DNA of 64,000 nt from Mesorhabditis belari (lineage: Eukaryota; Nematoda; Chromadorea; Rhabditida; Rhabditidae): contig CAUEEP010000866.1 in assembly GCA_958450365.1 (NCBI GenBank), forward strand, positions 62,001 through 126,000, read 5' to 3'. The notes beneath the pieces were generated by a model. The model did not search any database and was not told the origin of the DNA. It saw only the letters and a program-made list of their open reading frames with translations. Below, piece after piece: positions 11,201-23,100 of the stretch. Both the position numbers and the translations under genes were made by a program. The first letter of the stretch is position 1. Each line of letters begins with the position of its first letter.

Positions 11201-14200
11201 GTGATTGTTGGAAAAACAGGTTGGAAAGGCAAGCTCAGAGTTTGAAAGTTTTTTGACAATTTTTATTTGGATACAGTCAAATTTGAAAAATGTTTTATTT
11301 TAGAACTTTTTTAGGCATTTTAATGTAAGAGTTCAAAATCCTGGTTTCTAGCATTCATGAGCTATTATATTTTTGAGTGATTGCATACTTTTTAAAATAA
11401 AACGCTTCATTGATTACATAGTTTCCCAAAATTTCAGAACAATCCAATCGATCGAACCGTTTTCTTTCTTTTAATTTTTTTAAAAAATCATGCTTAAATT
11501 CAAACAAAAATGGATTAAACTAGCACAAAAGTGCATTTTGAGCCTAATTTGAAAATTAACCTTCCGAAGATTTGATTGTTCTGAAATTTTGGGAAACTAA
11601 GTACAGTCGAACCTCTCTATAACGAACCTCGATATAACGTAAACCTCTCTATAACGTAAGGCGTGACCGGTCTCGGCCGACGTTAAGCTATATAAAACGG
11701 CACTCTATATAACGTAAACCTCTATATAACGTAAGCTATAGCCGTCCCGTGAGTTACGTTATAGAGAGGTTCGACTGTAATCGATGAAGCGTTTTATGTT
11801 AAAAAGTATGCAATCACTCAAAAATATAATAGCTCATGAATGCTAGAAACCAGAATTTTGAACTCTTACATTAAAATGCCTAAAAAAGTTCTAAAATAGA
11901 ACATTTTTCAAAAATTCAAAAAAGTCATTTTGTAGATTAAGAATAGGGCTTTTGAATCAAGCAAACCGTTTTTTGATTGGATAAGCCGTTTTTTCAGAAA
12001 ACACATTACCCAAAAACGATCGTTTATAACTTGCCAACCTAATAGTTTAACAAACTTTGGAGGTTATTTTTTAAAACAACAACGTGAAACCCAATCCGAC
12101 TCACGATTCGGTCCTGTTTGAACGGAGAATTCAACAAATTTTTGCTCTGATCGGCATATTTTCAACAAGACTCTATTTCCAAATGACTGAGAATTGCGCA
12201 ACGAAGACTTTTGGTCTAAGTAACTAAATTCATAATCGGTTTAAGCAGAATGAGGTTCAACAGTACCTCATTTTGTCATTGCAAGCTGTCATTGCAAACA
12301 TTCCCATGAACATTATTGAGTGTGGCAGCTCGATAGCATGTTTGTATTCTTTACCTAGAAGAGTCTTCATCAAAATTATTTCCATAGATAAACCAAAATC
12401 AGAAGAAAATTGGAGTGAATTTCCCTCAGCCGCATGAAAGATCGCCGTGCATTCGGAATCGAAAAAAATCGTTTTAAATTAAGGTTAGCTTTAATTTTCT
12501 GTGAATGGATGGCTTTCAAGGGCTAGTTGACAATCAGTTTATGGTGATTTACAATCTTTAAACCTTCAAGATCAGAGATATTTGAAAGCCTTGGGCTAAA
12601 GTGTTGAACACTTTGATTAACAATAATAACCCGATCCAGACCACAATTGCTTTCCTTTGCCGTGTTTTCTGAAAATGTTAAAATTTGTATAAAACCTTAA
12701 AAAGTTCGACCTTCAACCATGCGAATTAAGAATTTTAAAGAAAAAATAAATCAACCTTTAACTTTGCGAATCGTTATATGAAATTTGAGACCACTTTCTG
12801 GTGTTAGACCATAGATGTAAGGATAGAGGAGTAAGCGAATCCTGAAAGCTTGTCCAAGAAAAGTTGCTGTTTCGTCATCTTCATCATCACGGTCCGTTCT
12901 AAAGTTTTTATGAAGCTGTTAACATATTTTGGATAAAATCCGGCAATTGCCGCCATTGCTGACTGGCTAAGAGGCCTGTATCTTACAAGGAAATGGTCAG
13001 AAGTGATCGTGAAACGAAGAGGTGCAAACACAAGTCGAGTCCGGCGAGTACGATATCGCTTTTAATTTTTGCGAACGGGCAATGGTTTTCGAGAAAAACG
13101 CTTTGCAAATTTAGGCTTTCTGAAAACGGAGCCTAGAGGTTAAAAAGAAAATCATCTCGCATCTCACTTCTTAACCTCTAGGCTCCGTTTTCCGAGTAGA
13201 AAACCTAAATTTGCAACGCGTTTTTCTCGAAAACCATTACCCGTTCGCAAAAACTAAAGTTTGGGGTGCGACCCGCTTTAACCTTATCATCGAGGATGAT
13301 TCTGCTTAAGAATGGCCGAATAGCACAAAAGGTTAAAAGGGTTTCCCCAAAGCACTTACAACATAACAAGAACGTGCAGCACCCAACACAAGATTAATAC
13401 TCGTCAGTGGTGGCACAAATGTTAATAAGCTCTTTCTACAATGTTAAACCAGTTATCTAAACAGGATTTAAAACCTGAAGAGTAGCATAAAGTAAGTTGA
13501 ATTTATAATTTTACTGTTTATTAGTACAAAACCAAAATGCAACAATACCCATCACAAAGACAGCATGCGCATCAAAAGAAACAACCAAGTCCCCCCAGAA
13601 AGAAAGCAAAAGCAACCCGCAGAACCAAAAAAAACTTCCGGGGAGGGAGAAAAAAGACGAGAAAAATGCGACGCGAATAATTGCAAAATAGGAACGCAAA
13701 TAGGAAGGAAACGGACGCGACCCTAAAAGCGCTATCGTATTCGCCGTACTCGACTTGTGTTTGTCATTTTCACCTCCTTTTTGGCCCGAAATCTCACGAT
13801 CACTTCTGAACATTCCCTTGTTAGTCGAGAGGTCACGGGTTCAATCCCGCTGGCTAGATTATTAGTCCTTTTTTCCCATATCTATCAGCTTTTTTCTTTC
13901 CTACATTTAGTGCTTAGGAATTGTGCTTGTGTATTGTGTGTACCACATTATTCGTGTGAATAAATGCATTTTTAAAAATAAAATCTGACCGTCCTATTGG
14001 GATTTGCACTTCACTGCCGTTTACTGACAAAATTTCGAAGACGTGCATGTAGCCGCTGTAACGACTATTACGTAGCTGAAAATCGTCGATAGTCAGCGTC
14101 AATTGATGATTTGGCGGTGGTTTAATCTGCAATTGTTTGGTGATATATCTGTAAATGTAGCTTCAGCAGTGTAGCTTGAGAAAAGCTCAATAATCTCACA

Positions 14201-14952
14201 ATCCAATTGCAATCAATGCTGCCCAGGTGTTTTTCTGGGTATCCAGGACTCTTGAGAATCATCGGTTCATCATCGGTTTCATTCATTGTTTTCTTTTCTT
14301 CTTTATCAAAGCACTGTCCTGAAGGTTTAAGTTTACATTTGAAGATTGTAAACCTTATTTCCTTGTTGTGTGTAAGTATTTCTATTGGGTTGGTGAATTG
14401 AAAACTGCGGGCTATTGTCATATGTGACAGTTTGAGGACCTTCTTCAAAAGAAACCCATTTTGGTGTCAATGGAAAAGTTGTAGAGAATCAAAAATCAAG
14501 CTTATATCCAAATTTTCAGAACGATTCAAAAACTGGTTTTCAAGAAATGCCAAATTTACGAATTTTCACAAAACTTGTATTTTAAGCGAAACTACTAAGT
14601 GTATCTTTTTGGAAATTTGGATATAAGCTTAATTTTTGATTCTCTACAACTTTTCTATTGACACCAAAATGGGTTTCTTTTGAAGAAAGTGCTCAAACTG
14701 GGACATCTCCAGTCCTCCATTTTTGAGGCTCACACTTGTCTCACACACAAGCCAAAATCCTACTACGAAAGAGGAATCCGCAAATTTCCTGTAAAATGGG
14801 CCAGTCGTCAATAATAATGAAAATTATTTGGAATAAATTGATGGCTTTATGTTGAATAAATTTGAGTTCAAAGTCCCGCAGTTTTCAATTCACCAACCCA
14901 ATAGACCATTTATTTCCAAATACAGCAGAGAAAGTAGTAGCAAAAGCATCAT
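8213..14952 (-). CDS. Multi-CUB transmembrane receptor, copy A
   Basis: Minus-strand exons in order: signal peptide at 14952 (MMLLLLLSLLYLEING); first CUB half about 14366-14200 with ILKSPGYPEKH and CNWI; exon 14126-13990 continuing IKPPPNHQLTLTIDDF; the end of that domain from about 13025 (LRFTITSDHFLV); a second and third CUB-like block around 12850-12350 (YGLTPESGLKFHITIRK, FFDSECTAIF); another around 10780-10600 (LPDFPSGVCDLATC); and a last CUB at 9010-8440 (CSYSITAADGAKI then LLLRFVSDGSDTSKGFQ). A final exon (about 8388-8213) carries one membrane helix (MTWILFS...IVVIFIMIYI) and a short cytoplasmic tail ending NLIG. CUB domains bind proteins outside the cell; several CUBs plus one helix recall nematode synaptic or surface receptors, but the ligand is unknown. 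Introns hold several transposons. The full splicing is not proven, so a pseudogene is possible. Confidence 0.6.
8605..8790 (+). repeat. CAACAATTGCAG-type microsatellite in an intron of CUB copy A
   Basis: About twelve imperfect units of CAACAATTGCAGCAACAA follow each other. The orthologous place in copy B (about 17570-17660) has only two or three units, so the tract changed length after the duplication. The flank from 8770 to 8845 (GCTAAAGATTAGCGAGACAA) recurs at 53590-53670. Confidence 0.75.
9936..10208. mobile_element. hAT-like MITE in CUB copy A
   Basis: The ends are TAGACTTGC at the left and GCAAGTCTA at the right. They are flanked by a perfect 8-bp direct duplication CTAGCTTG (9928-9935 and 10209-10216), the duplication length of hAT elements. 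The body is rich in GATCCGAT units and partly palindromic. The same insertion with the same flanks sits in copy B (18811-19087), so it predates the gene duplication. Confidence 0.75.
10844..12042. mobile_element. 1.2-kb fold-back element with an asymmetric cargo, copy A only
   Basis: The ends are TTAGGCTGGCAAGTTATAAA and the complement of TTTATAACTTGCCAACCTAA, with TA on each side. Arms of about 290 bp are inverted repeats of each other. The left arm is interrupted by about 300 bp (10998-11304) bounded by the direct repeat TTGAAAAATGTTTTATTTTA. The right arm is interrupted by the pogo-like MITE at 11604-11777. CUB copy B lacks the whole element at the matching site (around 19715), giving a clean empty-site comparison. 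The TA target and ends resemble Tc1/mariner-type non-autonomous elements. Confidence 0.8.
11604..11777. mobile_element. Pogo-like MITE nested in the fold-back element
   Basis: It has the same ends, length (174 bp) and interior as the copy at 6744-6917, differing at very few positions, with TA at 11602-11603 and 11778-11779. It splits the right arm of the 10844-12042 element, so it inserted later. Confidence 0.8.
13040..13755. repeat. Fold-back segment at the CUB exon 4 boundary, copy A
   Basis: Outer arms begin at CAAGTCGAGTCCGGCGAG near 13032 and end with the complement near 13757. Inner arms (GCGAACGGGCAATGGTTTTC and complement, 13060-13255) form a tight hairpin. About 480 bp of extra DNA without recognised content (13260-13740) lies between inner and outer right arms and is missing from copy B (21945-22178). 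Beyond the outer arms a short stretch of exon 4 (CACGATCACTTCTGA) also recurs in inverted order. Confidence 0.65.
13823..13875 (+). other. tRNA 3'-half-like relic
   Basis: GTCACGGGTTCAATCCCGCT has a perfect T-stem and T-loop (CGGG..TTCAATC..CCCG), and a run of six T follows at about 13869-13874. No D-arm or anticodon arm is present, so this is not a tRNA gene; it may be the B-box part of an old tRNA-derived repeat. The same relic is at about 22230-22285. Confidence 0.4.
14385..14901. mobile_element. Mariner-type MITE in the first intron of CUB copy A
   Basis: The ends are TTGGGTTGGTGAATTGAAAA and the complement of TTTTCAATTCACCAACCCAA, flanked by TA. A related element of 534 bp lies at 37609-38142 in the opposite internal orientation. 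There is no transposase frame. Copy B lacks it and has another element at the same intron. Confidence 0.8.
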
Positions 14953-15800
14953 CGCTATGAATGTTTGATCAAAATTTTGAAATAAATTCTTGTATTATAA
15001 TCGATTTGCTTTCATAAAGAATAGCAAAACTCCAAAAAGCGTTGAGTATAAACAATCGAGTCCGATTTGTAAAAAGAACGGCTCTTTTTTGTTGGGCTTT
15101 AAAAATAATCCATGATTCATGGAAGTTTAAAGTCTTATGGATCAGTTTGCAAACATTCAATTGTTGATTATTGTAATAAGTAAGAAACAAAGACAGTATT
15201 CCTTTTAAATTCACTTTTTTCTTTTCGCTTTTCAAAAAGTCACTTTGTTAAAGCCATTTACTGCTAATTCTGTTAAAAAATTCATCCGAAAATCAATTTT
15301 TTCGTAGCCAGTAGTCCCCGATTTTTGTGATTTTTTAGAAAAAACCTTTCCTAAATGTTTTTCTAAAAAACTTTCTAGAAATTGACATACTCTCGGATGC
15401 AGTTTCAGTTTTGTTACTATGAAATCATTTGTTTCACTGACGCAAGCCCAGTTTTCTGCTTTCTGCGCGGTACTTTTTCTTTCAAAAATATGAACCCAGC
15501 TACTGGTCACTTTTCTTTGAACTTTTTAAATACAAAAACCAAGAACACATGCTTTTTTGTAAGTTCTATTTGAACGGTGATGGCAGAAATGTTTGCAGAG
15601 ATTCTCTTCTCTTCACAACATCTCGAGAAGTCATTTTTGAGTGAAATACACAAATGAAAGCACAAAACGTGCAAATGAATTGCAACTGCTCAATGAAACT
15701 TGTTGGATTAAAGCAGTTCAGCCTGAGATATCTAACTCCAATGCTGTGGTAAGGAATTGATGTCTGTAATGCGAGTATAATAATAGATTGGAACGGTTAA
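14953..15800. other. 5' flank of CUB copy A, non-coding
   Basis: The stretch is highly similar to 23375-24115 (flank of copy B), and its first 250 bp also match 6960-7140. No exon is evident. It presumably holds the promoter; no clear TATA box stands out. Confidence 0.4.
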
Positions 15801-15848
15801 AGTGAGAATTTTTTGCACTATATTTTTCTAAAAAACCAAATCACACAT

Positions 15849-16575
15849 TTATTCAAGGTAATCGCCATTATTATCTATTATTTGTTGCCATTTATTGGGT
15901 AGAGCAAGGGATCCCCTTTTCCCAGAAATTCTTGGGCTGCATGTCAAAGAAGTCGCGTAGCCGCGTACCTCGACGCGATCTCCGAAGTGCTCCCCATCGA
16001 GCTCTGCAGCCAGCTTCCGGAAAAGATGAAAATCAGAGGGTGCTAGGTCGGGGCTATACGATGGACGAGGGAGAACTTCCCAGCTCCTTCAATTTTTGTT
16101 GAGTCAAATTTGCAACATGAAGTCTTGCATTGTCATGCAAGAGAAGGAGCTTTCCATGATTTGGCCAATTTTTTGTGATTTGTTCGGTGACCTGATTCAG
16201 CTGTACTGAATAGAAGGAAGCTACGACAATCGTGCCTTCAGGTAGCAACTCCCAATAAACTACCCCGCTCAGATCCCACCAAATGCACAACATAATCTTC
16301 TTCTGGTGCAATTCTGGCCTGGACTCAGGCTTGGTTGCTCGCCAGACCGATCCACTGCTTCTGTCTCCGATAGTTGATATAGAGTACCCACTTCTTATCA
16401 CCAGCAATCACGTGTGGAAGAAAGGAATATCTTTTGTACCGGGAGAGTAGGGCGGCAGAAACTGTGAGGCGCTGCAATCTCATCACATCTCTCTTATCAC
16501 ATCTATTATCTCTAAAAAGGTACTCCCAGAAAAACCCATAGAAACCGCATTTTTGCCTTAGTTCGCGCCGATGTG
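15849..16575 (-). pseudogene. Broken mariner transposase (5'-truncated)
   Basis: The minus strand encodes the catalytic half of a mariner transposase: CDVMRxQRLTV-like and VIAGDKKW (first Asp region), a LHQKKIMLCIWWDLSGVVYW block, LLLHDNARLHVA with the second Asp, then YSPDLAPSDFHLF with the third. Near the C-terminus the frame changes inside the region that should read FWEKG. The end, NNGDYLE then TAA at 15849, is intact. The WDxxGVVYWELLP motif suggests an irritans-type relative. It sits in the spacer between CUB copies A and B. Confidence 0.8.
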
Positions 16576-16817
16576 CGTCGCCTTTTTTGACTACCCGACT
16601 TCGCGCTCCCAAAAAAATGCAAAAAAAGATATTTTAAACCCGTTTTAATATTATTTTGCAGAAAAATTATTAGCCTTTTTAAGGAAACAAACCGTAGTGA
16701 ATTGATGCATCTGTTGGTTTTAAACGGAAGTTTGGAAAAAAACGACAGCCTAATAGCCGACAGCCTTCTGGACAGTTCCAAATCCGGATCACTCCAATGT
16801 CTCAGTCTCAATAACCG

Positions 16818-17009
16818 ATGCTCTACAGTACCCCTGGTGTTTTGACTTCAATCATGTTCACTTTTCAGATCATCACAAGCTCTCTCGTCGTTTTTGGCAA
16901 TACAGTACTCGTTAGTTTGATCAGCATTGGAATACCTGCACTTTTTGGTCTATGGGCTCAACAAATGTTGGCACCAATACTCAGAGTTGTCCAATGTTTT
17001 CTATCCTAA
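16818..17009 (+). pseudogene. Hydrophobic ORF, copy B (truncated)
   Basis: It matches the ORF at 7733 for about 60 residues (LFGLWAQQMLAPIL is identical), then ends after LECFLS-equivalent VQCFLS because sequence present in copy A is missing. Function is unknown; the shorter copy is probably dead. Confidence 0.35.
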
Positions 17010-17181
17010 CGAAAGGAAACAAAAGAATTCAACACGATCTCTGGACGATCGACGGATTCGAAATTGTCAACAACGAGAGTCAAAAAAACAACTACAAAAA
17101 CGCAATTTTTTTGTCTAAAATAGGTAGTATGGGTGAATTTTAATGCTTAAACACTTTATTTCAACGACAGAAAAAGCGCGT

Positions 17182-20100
17182 TTATCCGATCAAATTCGAA
17201 ACTCTTTCAACAGCTGAATTGTAATAAAGACTAATGCTGTTTGGAGCCATTGAATCGCTTCTTGTTCTTTGATCATACACAATATAAATCATAATAAAGA
17301 TGACAACTATTCCTAATGAAGAGAACAAAATCCATGTCATTGTGTGACTTTGTGGTTTACCATTTAACCAATCTGAAACCTTGTTTCATTTGGCAAGTTT
17401 CTTTTAACTTACATGTTTCTAGTTTCAATTGAAATCCTTTAGATGTGTCCGATCCGTCACTCACAAATCGGAGAAACAGCTGATTGCTTTCAGTTGTTCG
17501 GACTTCTCCAATTCGGTCAAATCTGAATGAATTTATATTACAGCCTACTGACAATGAGCTTCAAAGAAGCTGATTAGATCAACAATTGCTACGCTGCTAA
17601 ATTGGCTTTTTCAACCCTTATAAAAACAAGCAACAATTGCAACAAGAATCAACAATTGCTAGTACACTGCAAGAGTTATCAGTAAAGTTGGTTCGCTAAA
17701 GATTAGCGAGACAAGTGTATTGTAAAGTAAAGTATTTCAACAACTATACTCTTTCGTTATCCCATGTTCCTCATATGTCAGTTGATCATTGTAGTACATA
17801 GAAAGGGCAATGACAGCCAGCCGAATTTTAGCCCCATCAGCAGCCGTTATTGAATAAGAGCAATTCATATTGTTGCAATAACTAAAAATCATCCTGAACA
17901 AAGTTAACAACGTGCTTAAATCTTTAGCAAGTTGCTTTAAGCAAGCAAATAAAGTCAGATGCCTTACTTTGATGGATAATATGGCGATGAAACCCAAATC
18001 GGCAAATCATCAAGTCTGTATTCTGTTTGCTCGCATTGACAGGCTAAAAGCAAATACTTATTTACTATCTTTAAGTCTTTAAGCCTTACAATCAGCCTGT
18101 TAAATGAATCTCCAAAGCCACATGACTAAGCATTGATAAGGGAACCTTTCCTCACCTCCTTTCCACTCCAAATTGATGCTTATATTAATCTCTGTCTCGA
18201 CATTATCCGGTCTTGTTCCAAAGTGCAAATAAATGAAGTCAGCTCTATTTAATCTTATCGAAATCTCAGCTCGATAACTAACGTGTTTTCTGAAGTGAGG
18301 TAATCACCAGTGCTGAAACTTCGAGACGGATTTTCGGCTTTGGGAATAAAGGAGCTAAAATCAGAAGAAATTTGTGAACATAGGGATTAGCATTAGAAAC
18401 CTCTTTATATTTTCATCTATCGCCATAGTGAGCAGCCATGCATAAAGAGTGTTTTTCTCAAATTCCCATGTTATTATAAGGCGATTTTTTGGTTTATTTT
18501 TGATCCTTATAAAGCAATCCAATTGAGGGCATTCCTTTTTGATGTTGAACTTGATATTTTTTGTTTCGAAAACATTCAGATCAAGAAAAGGCTCGATGGA
18601 ATCGGGGAAACATGTACATTCTAAAACTAACTTGAGTTTTTCACTTCAATCTCTAGCTGTGAGGCTTCTCTATGAATTCTGTCTTGATTTTGTCGATGGG
18701 ATGTCGGTGTAGTTCATTTTAAAGCGCTAAGCCAGAGGTCACGGGTTTAAATCCAGACACTAACCTAATTTTCATATTCATACCCGCAAAAGGACTACCT
18801 ACCTAGCTTGTAGACTTGCTATCTGATCGAAATTCTGTTGGATCCGATCCGATTCGATCCGATAAAAGGGTTGACCGGATCCGATCGGATTGGATTCATT
18901 TCAGTCGAGGCTTTTATCGGATCGAATCCAATGAATGAGATCCGACAAAAGCCTCTAATGAAATCCTATAAAAGCCTCAGATTATAGGATTAAAGCCGCA
19001 TCCAATGGATGGGATCATCGATCATCCGAACCGATCCGGAAGATTTGAAGATGTAATCCGGATTCGATCCATCGGATGGCAAGTCTACTAGCTTGTCCAA
19101 CTCAGCTTATAGGATTAAAGTCAAGTAATGTAGATGAACCAAGGTTTTAACTGCGTAAGACAAGATTGTCAAGGTTAGGCGAGTTTCTTAACTTGAGAGA
19201 TCAAGGCTAGTATACTCTGAGCATATCTTTTACAAACTTCTCGAAACGTGCATCAACGTGAAGTTGAGCGCATGCACATTTCGATAGTATGAAATATTAA
19301 ATGAAGTTGGCAGCATCCAGACTTGTCTGTAGTCGTGCCTTGTCCGAACCAATGAGCTGAAAGTTGTCAAGTAAACTATATTCCATAGTCAAAACCTGGC
19401 AATTCTCGAGTTATTTGTCGCAATGCCCTTCATTCTGAGTGTGAATGGCGTTTGGTAAGATTGAAAACGCTAAACAAATGTTATTCAGTTATAAATCTTA
19501 GAAACCTTTGCTTCTAATAAGATTCGTTCATAGTGAGTTGAATTCTCTTTAGTGGCGGCAATGCTGACTTCTGATTCACATGTGGCAAGATCACAAACGC
19601 CGGGTGGAAAATCGGGAAGAGTAATATTGGTATCATGCGATAAAACGATTTTCTCCATGGAACATATGCAACCTGAGATTGATTTGGATTTTGGGTTCAG
19701 CCTAGTTGACTCATATTTTAGTTTAACAAACTTTGAAGGCAATTTTTTAAAACAACAACGCGAAACCCAAACCGACTCACGATTCGGTCCTGTTTGAACG
19801 GAGAATTCGACAAATTTTTGCTCTGATCGGCATATTTTCAACAAGACTTCATTTCCAAATGACTGAGAATTGTGCAACAAAAACTTTTGGTCTAAGTCAC
19901 TAAATTCATAATCGGTTTAAGCAGAAAGAGATCTATTAGGTACTTGCACAGGAAACTGCGGATTACTTCCGAGGACGAAAGTTTTTTTATTTGAAAGTGT
20001 GATGGTCCGGTTTAAATTGTATTATATTGTATTACTATTGTTTAATTATTTTCACAACTCTTGCTATCATTAAATATTATATAATCTTCGGTAGAAGATG

Positions 20101-23100
20101 ACGGATCAAAAACTCATGTTGCAAGCGTGCCTTCTCTATGACCCCAAAATGAAGAAATCAGCATCGAAGTCGCACCGAGTCTTTGTGAAACATTCGGAGA
20201 AAACATTTTGAGTGAAAGGACTTGCCAGGAATGGTTTCGACGTTTTTGTGAAGGGGATGGCAGCTTGGAAGATGGATATTGTCCAGTTGTCTTCGATAAT
20301 GCGGAGTTGCTGGAGTTGGATCCAACTCAAACTTTGCCCGAATTAGCCGAACACTTTAAATGGGATTCGAGCACAATTTCTCGACGCCTTGCGCTTATTG
20401 AAAAAAGGAATCGTTGTGGCCAATGGGTCCCACATGAATTATCCCCTGAAAACAAAGCCAATCGAGTTTTATGGTCTCGGTTTCTATTGAAAAAGGCTAT
20501 GGGCAGTGCTTTTTTGAAAACATGTTGATGATGGACGAAAAGTGGACATATTTCAATAATGCAACACGCAAAAGACAATAGTTGAGCAAAGGAGAAAGGC
20601 CTGTTCCGAAATCACATCCAGAACTTCACGGAAAGAAAGTTATGCTGTCGGTCTTTTGGAATATGAAAGTAATCGTTGATTTTGAATTAAGAAAATCTTC
20701 AAAAACTATAACTTCTCAAATCTACGCCGAACAGCTGAAGAAAGTTGATGAAATTCTACGAGAAAGAGGTGCTGATCCAAGGACAATCCATTTACTCGCT
20801 CACAATTTCCGGGTACACACATCAAACCTGGCTCAAAAAAATCATAGAAGAATTTGTGACTTGTGCCTCATCCGCCCTATTCGCCTGATCTCGCTCCCGC
20901 AGATTTCCACTTGTTCCTGTCTATGCAACACTCTCATGCAAATCTAAAGTTTAACAATCCTGAAGAAGTCGAAATTTGGGTGCAAGACTACTTTGTATCG
21001 CGGGACCCCGAATTTTTCGAATCAGACATCCGAAGTCTACGCAAAAAATGAAAGAAAATAGTTGGTAATAACGGCGAATATCTTTTGGAATAAAGTTGTT
21101 TTCTTATTGATTTTTGGCTTGTTCAAATGTTGGTTATATAATCCGCAGTTTCTTTTGCAAGTACCTAATAACAGTACCTCATTTTGTCATTGCAAGCTTG
21201 ATACGTTCCCATCAACATTGCTACGTCAGGCAGCTCGATAGCATGTTTGTATTCTTTACCTAGAAAAGACTTCATCAAAATGATTTCCATAGATAAACCA
21301 AAATCAGAAGAAAATTGGAGTGAATTTCCCTCAGCTGCATGAAAGATCGCCGTGCATTCGGAATCGAAAAAAATCGTGTTAAATTTAGGTTAGCTTTAAT
21401 TTTCTGTGAATGGATAGCTTTCAAGGGATAGTTGACAATCAGTTTATGGTAATTTACGACTTTTAAACCTTCAAGATCAGAGATATTTGAAAGCCTTGGG
21501 CTAAAGTGTTGAACGTTTTGATTAACAATAATAACCCGATCCAGACCACAATTGCTTTCCTTTGCCATGTTTTCTGAAAATGTTCAAATTTGTATAAAAC
21601 CTTAAAAAGTTTGACCTTCAAACATGCGAATTAAGAATTTTAAAGAAGAAATAAAAAAATCCAACCTTCAACTTTGCGAATCGTTATATGAAATTTGAGA
21701 CCACTTTCTGGTGTTAGACCATATGGGCTTGGATAGATGAGTAAGCGAATCCTGAAAGCTTGTCCAAGAAAAGTTGCTGCTTCGGCATCTTCATCATCAC
21801 GGTCCGTTCTATAGTTTTCATGAAGCTGTTAACATATTTTGGATAAAATCCGGCAATTGCCGCCATTGCTGACTGGCTAAGAGGCCTGTATCTTACAAGG
21901 AAATGGTCAGAAGTGATCGTGAGACGAAGAGGTGCAAACACAAGTCGAGTCCGGCGAGAACGGGCAATGGTTTTCGAGAAAAACGCTTTGCAAATTTAGG
22001 CTTTCTGAAAACGGAGCCTAGAGGTTAAAAAGAAAATCATCTCGCATCTCACTTCTTAACCTCTAGGCTCCGTTTTCCGAGTAGAAAGCCTAAATTTGCA
22101 ACGCGTTTTTCTCGAAAAACATTGCCCGTTCGCAAAAACTAAAAGCACTATCGTACTCGCCGGACTCGACTTGTGTTTGCTGCTCATTTTCGTCCCGAAA
22201 TCTCACGATCACTTCTGACCATTCCCTTGTTATTCGAGAGGTCACGGGTTCAATCCCGCTGGCTAGATTATTGGTTCTTTTTTCCCATATCTATAGGTTT
22301 TTTTCTTTCCTACATTTAGTGCTTAGGAATTGTGCTTGTGTATTGCTTGTACCACATTATTTGTGTGAATAAATGCATTTTTTTAAATAAAATCTCACCG
22401 TCCTATTGGGATTTGTACTTCACTGCCGTTTACTGACAAAATTTCGAAGAGGTACATGTAGCCGCTGTAACGACTATTACGTGGCTGAAAATCGTCGATA
22501 GTCAGCGTCAATTGATGATTTGGCGGTGGTTTAATCTGTAATTGTTTGGTGATATATCTGTAAATGTAACTTCAGCAATGTAGCTTGAGAAAAGCTCAAT
22601 AATCTCACAATCCAATTGCAATCAATGCTCTCCTGGTGTTTTTCTGGGTACCCAGGATTCTTGAGAATCATCGGTTCATCGTCGGTTTCATTCATTGTTT
22701 TCTTTTCTTTTTTATCGAAGCACTGTCCTAAAGGTTTAAATTTACATTTGAATTTGAAAATTGTAAATCTTCTTTCCTTATTTTGTTTAAGTATTAGGTT
22801 GATGCATAAGTCTTTTTGTTCCTTTTCGTCTGCCGTTTCAAGCCAACAAATGCACCAATTAAACTACGGTTGATTTCATTAGAAAAACCAATTATTTTTC
22901 TGCAAAATAACATTAAAACGGGTTTAAAAATATTTTATGCCTGGATTTTCTTGAGAGTATGAAGTCGGGTAGTCAAAAAGGGCTAACTCGATGATGCGGT
23001 TTAGACACCTTAGCTAAAGAAAACCTATCTTCGTGTCAATAGATAAAAGATAGAGAAAAAAAAGTTTGATATTTCGCCAAAATTTCAGAGAAATTCATTC

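Noticed and set aside
13823..13856. tRNA gene
   Set aside because: Only the T-arm is present; no D-arm, anticodon arm or acceptor stem can be folded.
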